Assembly (NCBI GenBank): GCA_900540305.1
Contig: UQFL01000064.1
Location: 1-10,690, forward strand
From: an uncultured Oscillospiraceae bacterium
GTDB lineage: Bacteria > Bacillota > Clostridia > Oscillospirales > Acutalibacteraceae
DNA: 10,690 bases
Direction: 5' to 3'
Shown here: in pieces, positions 7,026 to 10,690 of the stretch
Layout of the letters: each line of letters begins with the position of its first letter
How positions within the stretch are numbered: the first letter of the stretch is position 1
Made by a program: the position numbers and the translations under genes
The notes under the pieces: generated by a model
Told to the model about the DNA's origin: nothing
The model's database searches: none
The model's input: only the letters and a program-made list of their open reading frames with translations

Positions 7026-8561
7026 TTATTCACCTTTCAGATTTAAATCCTCGTCCGTTACAGCCTGTTCGCTGTTTGATACCATATTGACATCCTGCTT
7101 ATTAGGCGCACTGTCAATCGGAAGATATATTGTAACAAGAGTGCCTCTGCCCTCTTCACTGTCTATTTCAAGCTTGCCTTTATGAAGATTGATAATTTCA
7201 TTAGTTACGGCAAGACCGATTCCCGAACCTCTTACAGAAACATTAGCCTTATAAAATTTATCAAACACATGCGGCAAATCTTCTTTTGAAATACCGCATC
7301 CCTGGTCTGCAATAGAAATTTTCACAGCGTCTGCGCCGTTTAATTCCGAATATTCTGCTTTAACGAATATCTTACTCGGCGCTCTTGAATATTTAAGCGC
7401 ATTATCAAGAATATTCATAAACACCTGTTTCAATCTATTTGGGTCTGCATCAGCAGGAGCAGGAAGGTCAGGTATGCTGTATCTAACCTCTATACCCTCT
7501 CTCATAGCCCTTTCACAGAAAGTAAACAGCGTTTCAGCAAGTTCGGCAAAAATATCTGTTTTGACAAGTCTTAAAGTCATTCTGCCGCTTTGCAGACGGC
7601 TAAAATCAAGAAGTTCTTCAACAAAGCCCTCAAGTCTGCCCGCCTCTTTGACGATTACCTGCAGACCTTTTGTTGTAAGTTCGTCCATCTGGCTGTCCTG
7701 ACTGTAATAAAGCGTTTCAGCCCAGCCTTTAATTGATGTAAGCGGTGTACGAAGCTCATGGGATATCGTAGAAATAAAATCGTTTTTCATCTTATCGGCT
7801 GTTGCTATTTCAGAAGCCATTGAATTAATGGAATCGCAAAGTCTGCCGATTTCATCGTCATATTTCTTTTCTATACGCACATCAAGATTGCCGCTTGCAA
7901 TCTGTTTAGTGGTTGCGGTAATGCTTCGCATAGGCATTATGATTGAGCGTATAAAGAAAAGATTGGAAAGAAGAATTATTCCAAATACAAACAAAAGCAG
8001 TAAAAACAATATTACTATTACGGCGCCTATCTGTCTGTCAACATCATTGATAGTTGCCATAACCCTTACAGCGCCTACATTTGCGCCGCTTGTATTTTGA
8101 ATAACTCTTGTCACCGCCATTATTTTATCGCTGTGCTCATAAATCTTACCTGCATATTTGCCTGTGCCGGACGGACTTATCATTGCCTCAGTATAATCCG
8201 GCATATCGCAGTTTTCAACTATAAAACCATTTGACGATGCGAGGATATTGCCCTCATTATCAATAACCCATACTGTTGTTTTATCTTTATATGAATAGCT
8301 GTCTATGAACTCTGCCGCTGAAGATTCAAGCGAAGCGCCTGAATCAAGATTAGCTGAAAAATAGTTTACCGAATTAGTTGAAGCGCCAGCGTTAAGTATA
8401 TTTTCAACAGATTTGTAATAGTATGTTTTTATCGAAAAGCTTGCCACAACAAAAGCGGTTAACAGCGTAATTACGACAACAAGAACAATGTTCAGCAGCC
8501 ATCTTTTTGTAAGCCCGTCAATTCTGCCTGTATGAAATTTTTTGATAAGCTTTTTTTTCAT
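7026..8561 (-). CDS. Sensor histidine kinase (HAMP, HisKA, HATPase; PhoR/WalK-like)
   Basis: This membrane sensor kinase phosphorylates the response regulator encoded just upstream. In order: a short cytoplasmic N-terminus, TM1 (about 22-44), an extracytoplasmic sensor domain (about 48-178) with VWVIDNEGNILASS (97-110) typical of a Cache/PDC fold, TM2 (about 179-204), and HAMP (about 205-257). The HisKA domain holds the phospho-accepting H268 in ISHELRTPLTS. The ATPase domain holds the N box with N383 and N387 (NILDNALKYS), the G1 box DQGCGIS (419-425) and the G2 box GSGIGL (445-450). About 30 residues beyond the ATPase domain form an acidic, probably disordered tail. The ligand is unknown. 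The ribosome binding site is weak (AAAGA), and the gene lies 21 bases after the regulator, so it may be translated less than its partner. Confidence 0.95.
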   Translation of the reverse strand: MKKKLIKKFHTGRIDGLTKRWLLNIVLVVVITLLTAFVVASFSIKTYYYKSVENILNAGASTNSVNYFSANLDSGASLESSAAEFIDSYSYKDKTTVWVIDNEGNILASSNGFIVENCDMPDYTEAMISPSGTGKYAGKIYEHSDKIMAVTRVIQNTSGANVGAVRVMATINDVDRQIGAVIVILFLLLLFVFGIILLSNLFFIRSIIMPMRSITATTKQIASGNLDVRIEKKYDDEIGRLCDSINSMASEIATADKMKNDFISTISHELRTPLTSIKGWAETLYYSQDSQMDELTTKGLQVIVKEAGRLEGFVEELLDFSRLQSGRMTLRLVKTDIFAELAETLFTFCERAMREGIEVRYSIPDLPAPADADPNRLKQVFMNILDNALKYSRAPSKIFVKAEYSELNGADAVKISIADQGCGISKEDLPHVFDKFYKANVSVRGSGIGLAVTNEIINLHKGKLEIDSEEGRGTLVTIYLPIDSAPNKQDVNMVSNSEQAVTDEDLNLKGE

Positions 8562-8582
8562 TTATTATTTTTCTTTCGTGAT

Positions 8583-9296
8583 TTATTTGCTGTTGGTAAT
8601 CCACTTGTATCCAAGACCCCAGATGGTTACGAGCCTTGTGGGAGATGAGGGATTGTCCTCAATTTTCATACGAAGTCTGCGGATATTTACATCAACGATT
8701 TTTTCATCGCCGAAATAGTTATTGCCCCAGACCTGTTTCAAAATATCTGTTCTGCTCAAAGCGGCATTTGGATTTTTGAAAAAGTATTCTATTATCTGAA
8801 ATTCAACCTGTGTAAGCTCAATAAGCTGATTTGCTTTTGAAAGGGTACGGTTTCTAAGATTGAGTTCAAATTCATCAAGAACGATTGTATCAAGCACAGA
8901 ATCATTTTTTCTGAATCCGCGGGTCATTTCAACACGGCGGTATACAGCGTCAACTCGAGCCATAAGTTCGCTTGGCGAAAACGGTTTTGTAACATAATCG
9001 TCAGCACCTACAAGTAAGCCTGTAACCTTATCCATCTCCTGTGTTTTTGCGGACAGCATTATTATTCCGAGGTCTGATGAGCGTTTACGAAGCTCCTTGC
9101 AGACTGTTAAGCCGTCTACCTCAGGCATCATAATATCGAGTATTGCAACATCGAAAGAGTTCTCGTTTTGAGAAAACAAATCAAGCGCAACGGCGCCGTT
9201 TTCAGCCTGTTCGACCTCATATCCGCTTCTTGTAAGGTTTATCACTATAAATTCGCGAATTGATTCTTCGTCCTCTGCAACAAGTACCTTTTTCAT
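8583..9296 (-). CDS. OmpR/PhoB-family response regulator
   Basis: This is the DNA-binding partner of the downstream histidine kinase. The receiver domain (1-120) has the acidic pocket E8/D9, phospho-acceptor D54 in AILDIMMPEVDG, S82 in MLSA, and K104 in TKPF. A linker leads to a winged-helix DNA-binding domain (about 136-233), with the recognition-helix region DEKIVDVNIRRLRMKIEDNP (197-216) and the C-terminal hairpin IWGLGYKW (225-232). The 237-residue length is standard. AAGGAG (9309-9304) before the ATG overlaps the TAA of the lipoprotein gene, so those two genes are translationally linked. Candidate targets include its own operon, whose promoter region contains an inverted repeat. The PhoP, WalR or other subgroup cannot be decided from sequence alone. 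Confidence 0.95.
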   Translation of the reverse strand: MKKVLVAEDEESIREFIVINLTRSGYEVEQAENGAVALDLFSQNENSFDVAILDIMMPEVDGLTVCKELRKRSSDLGIIMLSAKTQEMDKVTGLLVGADDYVTKPFSPSELMARVDAVYRRVEMTRGFRKNDSVLDTIVLDEFELNLRNRTLSKANQLIELTQVEFQIIEYFFKNPNAALSRTDILKQVWGNNYFGDEKIVDVNIRRLRMKIEDNPSSPTRLVTIWGLGYKWITNSK

Positions 9297-9307
9297 AAAT
9301 ATTCTCC

Positions 9308-10606
9308 TTAAATTGATTTTATCATTGATTTAAGTTCCTGAACACTGAACTGAATCTGTGAATCATTACCTGTTTTTGCGAGATAAACATATCCCGACTT
9401 TTCAAATATTTCGCTGTATCCGTCAGTCTGAGCATTTGAACCGGTCTGAGACTTAGGAACACATTTAATTGAAAGAACTAACTTTTCTTTAGAATCAGTT
9501 AAGATAAGTTCTGAATTTTCCTGTTTATAGCCGACCTTGATTTCATCAAGCTGATCCTTAGAAAGCAAAAGCTGATAGCCGTCTTTATCCACAGCTAACG
9601 AATAAGCAACCGTTTTCATAACGGAGTTTTCATATTGATTCCATTCGGCGGCAAACACACCGTCAGGTAAATTATTCGTTTCATAATCAAGCGGCACCTC
9701 AATAAGTCCGTCATCGTTAATATCACAACAGCAAAGCATTACAGACCTTGAAGTGTTTTTAGTAAAGCCTGTTGAATAGCTGTAATACGGCGAAATAACT
9801 GTACCGTAATAATCAGACCAGAGTATAATTTCTGTAAGCATTTCCGAGCCGTTTGATTTTACAGCGTCTGCATAGATATAAACTTTACCGTTCTTACTCT
9901 CTGAAATAATACTTTCATAACCTGTTATATGACCGTCAAGCTTAGTTGTGCCGAGCGTTTTTCTGCTGTTTTCATCAAAAGAATAAAGCGTTGCGGTAGA
10001 TGAAACATCATCGCCGGAATTAATGGCAAATGTCATCAGTTCCTGTGTGCCGTCCTCATCAATATCAACAACGATGTAATTATTCACAGTCAGCGCATCT
10101 GACATTTCAGTTAATGAATATTCACCATTCGTATTTTGAGTGTATACCGAAAGCACATGGCTTGTTGAATCGCTTATATAATTCCAAAAAACAATCAGTT
10201 CTGTAACGCCGTCACCGTTGACATCAGAAAAATCAAGAGAATAAACATCTGAATTTTCATTTTCAAGGTTATAAGCAACATACCATTTGTCGTCACTTTT
10301 ATCTATAACGGCCATATTTGTTTTGCCGAGAGATTTTGCCGACTCGTAAAACACTACAGATTCGTCCTGAGAATCACCGTCAATATCAAAGAAAGAGAAA
10401 GCTGTTGTATACTCTCCTGCCTCAGGAGTTTTAAGGGTAAAACCGCCGTTTGAATATGCCGAAAGAGCGTTCTGAACATCAGCATCATCACCCTGAGGTG
10501 AAACAGGTGTTATAAGCTCGTCCACAGAGGAAGCGAGCCTGAATGAACAACCGCTGAAAAGAACAGCAACTGCAACAACGATTACAAATAATTTAAAATA
10601 TTTCAA
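9308..10606 (-). CDS. Lipoprotein with VCBS/FG-GAP-like DxDxDG repeats
   Basis: The specific function is not recognised. Residues 1-20 are a lipoprotein signal peptide ending LFSGC, with C20 as the lipidated residue; F at -3 is slightly atypical. The mature protein should sit on the outer face of the membrane. Four acidic loops resemble the Ca-binding loops of VCBS/FG-GAP beta-propellers: DIDGDSQDE (74-82), DVNGDGVTE (128-136), DIDEDGTQE (181-189) and DINDDGLIE (295-303). Spacings of 54, 53 and 114 residues suggest blades of about 55, with one degenerate blade near 238-246. The last 110 residues lack the motif. The start is TTG, supported by AAGGAGG at 10620-10614 seven bases away; the next in-frame Met (M98) would remove the signal peptide. 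The stop overlaps the ribosome binding site of the response regulator, suggesting an accessory sensory or envelope role with the two-component system. Confidence 0.85.
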   Translation of the reverse strand: MKYFKLFVIVVAVAVLFSGCSFRLASSVDELITPVSPQGDDADVQNALSAYSNGGFTLKTPEAGEYTTAFSFFDIDGDSQDESVVFYESAKSLGKTNMAVIDKSDDKWYVAYNLENENSDVYSLDFSDVNGDGVTELIVFWNYISDSTSHVLSVYTQNTNGEYSLTEMSDALTVNNYIVVDIDEDGTQELMTFAINSGDDVSSTATLYSFDENSRKTLGTTKLDGHITGYESIISESKNGKVYIYADAVKSNGSEMLTEIILWSDYYGTVISPYYSYSTGFTKNTSRSVMLCCCDINDDGLIEVPLDYETNNLPDGVFAAEWNQYENSVMKTVAYSLAVDKDGYQLLLSKDQLDEIKVGYKQENSELILTDSKEKLVLSIKCVPKSQTGSNAQTDGYSEIFEKSGYVYLAKTGNDSQIQFSVQELKSMIKSI

Positions 10607-10613
10607 GCTTCAC

Positions 10614-10620
10614 CCTCCTT
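10614..10620 (-). promoter_or_regulatory. Strong Shine-Dalgarno fixing a TTG start
   Basis: AAGGAGG on the minus strand lies seven bases before the TTG at 10606-10604. It is the best ribosome binding site in the window. It decides the lipoprotein start, because the GTG between it and the TTG is out of frame and no ATG is available. Confidence 0.8.
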
Positions 10621-10655
10621 TTACAAATCCGCATTATAACCCAGTATATTTGTAA
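10621..10655 (-). promoter_or_regulatory. Candidate promoter with flanking 8-bp inverted repeat
   Basis: On the minus strand a perfect -10 hexamer TATAAT lies at 10638-10633, which would place the start of transcription near 10626, about 20 bases before the lipoprotein start. No good TTGACA-like -35 is present at 16-18 bases spacing, so the promoter may be weak or activator-dependent. Perfect 8-bp arms TTACAAAT (10655-10648) and ATTTGTAA (10628-10621) flank the -10 with 27 bases between centres. A second TATAAT is at 10662-10657, but its -35 region would fall beyond the genuine sequence. Confidence 0.45.
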
Positions 10656-10671
10656 TATTATATCATTAAAC

Positions 10672-10690
10672 CTGTCTCTTATACACATCT
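10672..10690 (+). other. Tn5 mosaic end: Nextera adapter remnant (artefact)
   Basis: The final 19 bases, CTGTCTCTTATACACATCT, are identical to the Tn5 transposase mosaic end as read at the 3' end of tagmented fragments. They lie exactly at the end of the window. This is untrimmed library adapter rather than chromosome, and it marks a contig edge at about 10671. Confidence 0.97.

Noticed and set aside
9308..10606. Lipoprotein as an integrin-like adhesin or a secreted enzyme
   Set aside because: The DxDxDG loops are shared by many propeller proteins. No catalytic motif or adhesin domain is visible, so a specific role is not supported.
10672..10690. A genuine transposon end or insertion site
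   Set aside because: The match is to the engineered mosaic end exactly at the sequence edge, with no transposase or IS50 sequence nearby. A library adapter is the simpler explanation.

Overview
The window carries a gene-dense, low-GC (roughly 40% by eye) segment typical of the Clostridia, most likely Oscillospiraceae/Ruminococcaceae-like. The support is the neighbourhood M50 protease - scpA - scpB - DUF2953 - ytfJ - D,D-carboxypeptidase - rluB, a spore-associated YtfJ/GerW protein, and AAGGAG-type ribosome binding sites. All twelve genes lie on the minus strand, so transcription runs from high to low coordinates. There is no gene-free stretch longer than about 120 bases.

In transcription order, 10606-7026 is a signalling module: a lipoprotein with four DxDxDG-type (VCBS/FG-GAP-like) loops, an OmpR-family response regulator and a Cache/HAMP sensor histidine kinase. 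Then come DUF1385 (YqhQ-like membrane protein) and prmC (release-factor glutamine methyltransferase), overlapping by 4 bases. Next is a site-2-protease-like M50 membrane protease, followed by scpA and scpB (kleisin and winged-helix partners of SMC). DUF2953 (YtfI-like) and ytfJ follow, then a DacF-like D-alanyl-D-alanine carboxypeptidase, and finally an RluB-family 23S rRNA pseudouridine synthase.

Gaps are very short: 4-base overlaps at DUF1385/prmC and scpB/DUF2953, and a 17-base overlap at dacF/rluB. The only strong intrinsic terminator I can see lies after rluB at the far left. The only reasonable promoter candidate lies before the lipoprotein at the far right. The block may therefore be read as one or a few long transcripts joining envelope sensing, membrane proteolysis, chromosome segregation, sporulation, cell-wall trimming and translation-related modification. 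The one gap with clear internal structure is before dacF, where a perfect 10-bp hairpin covers the ribosome binding site of a TTG-started gene.

The last 19 bases (10672-10690) are exactly the Tn5 mosaic end used in Nextera libraries. They are almost certainly untrimmed adapter, so real sequence stops at about 10671 and the true upstream neighbour of the lipoprotein operon is not visible. I found no RNA gene, CRISPR array, insertion sequence or prophage. Most of the window is ordinary housekeeping. The points worth a second look are the lipoprotein/two-component module with its promoter-flanking inverted repeat, the dacF leader hairpin, and the adapter.
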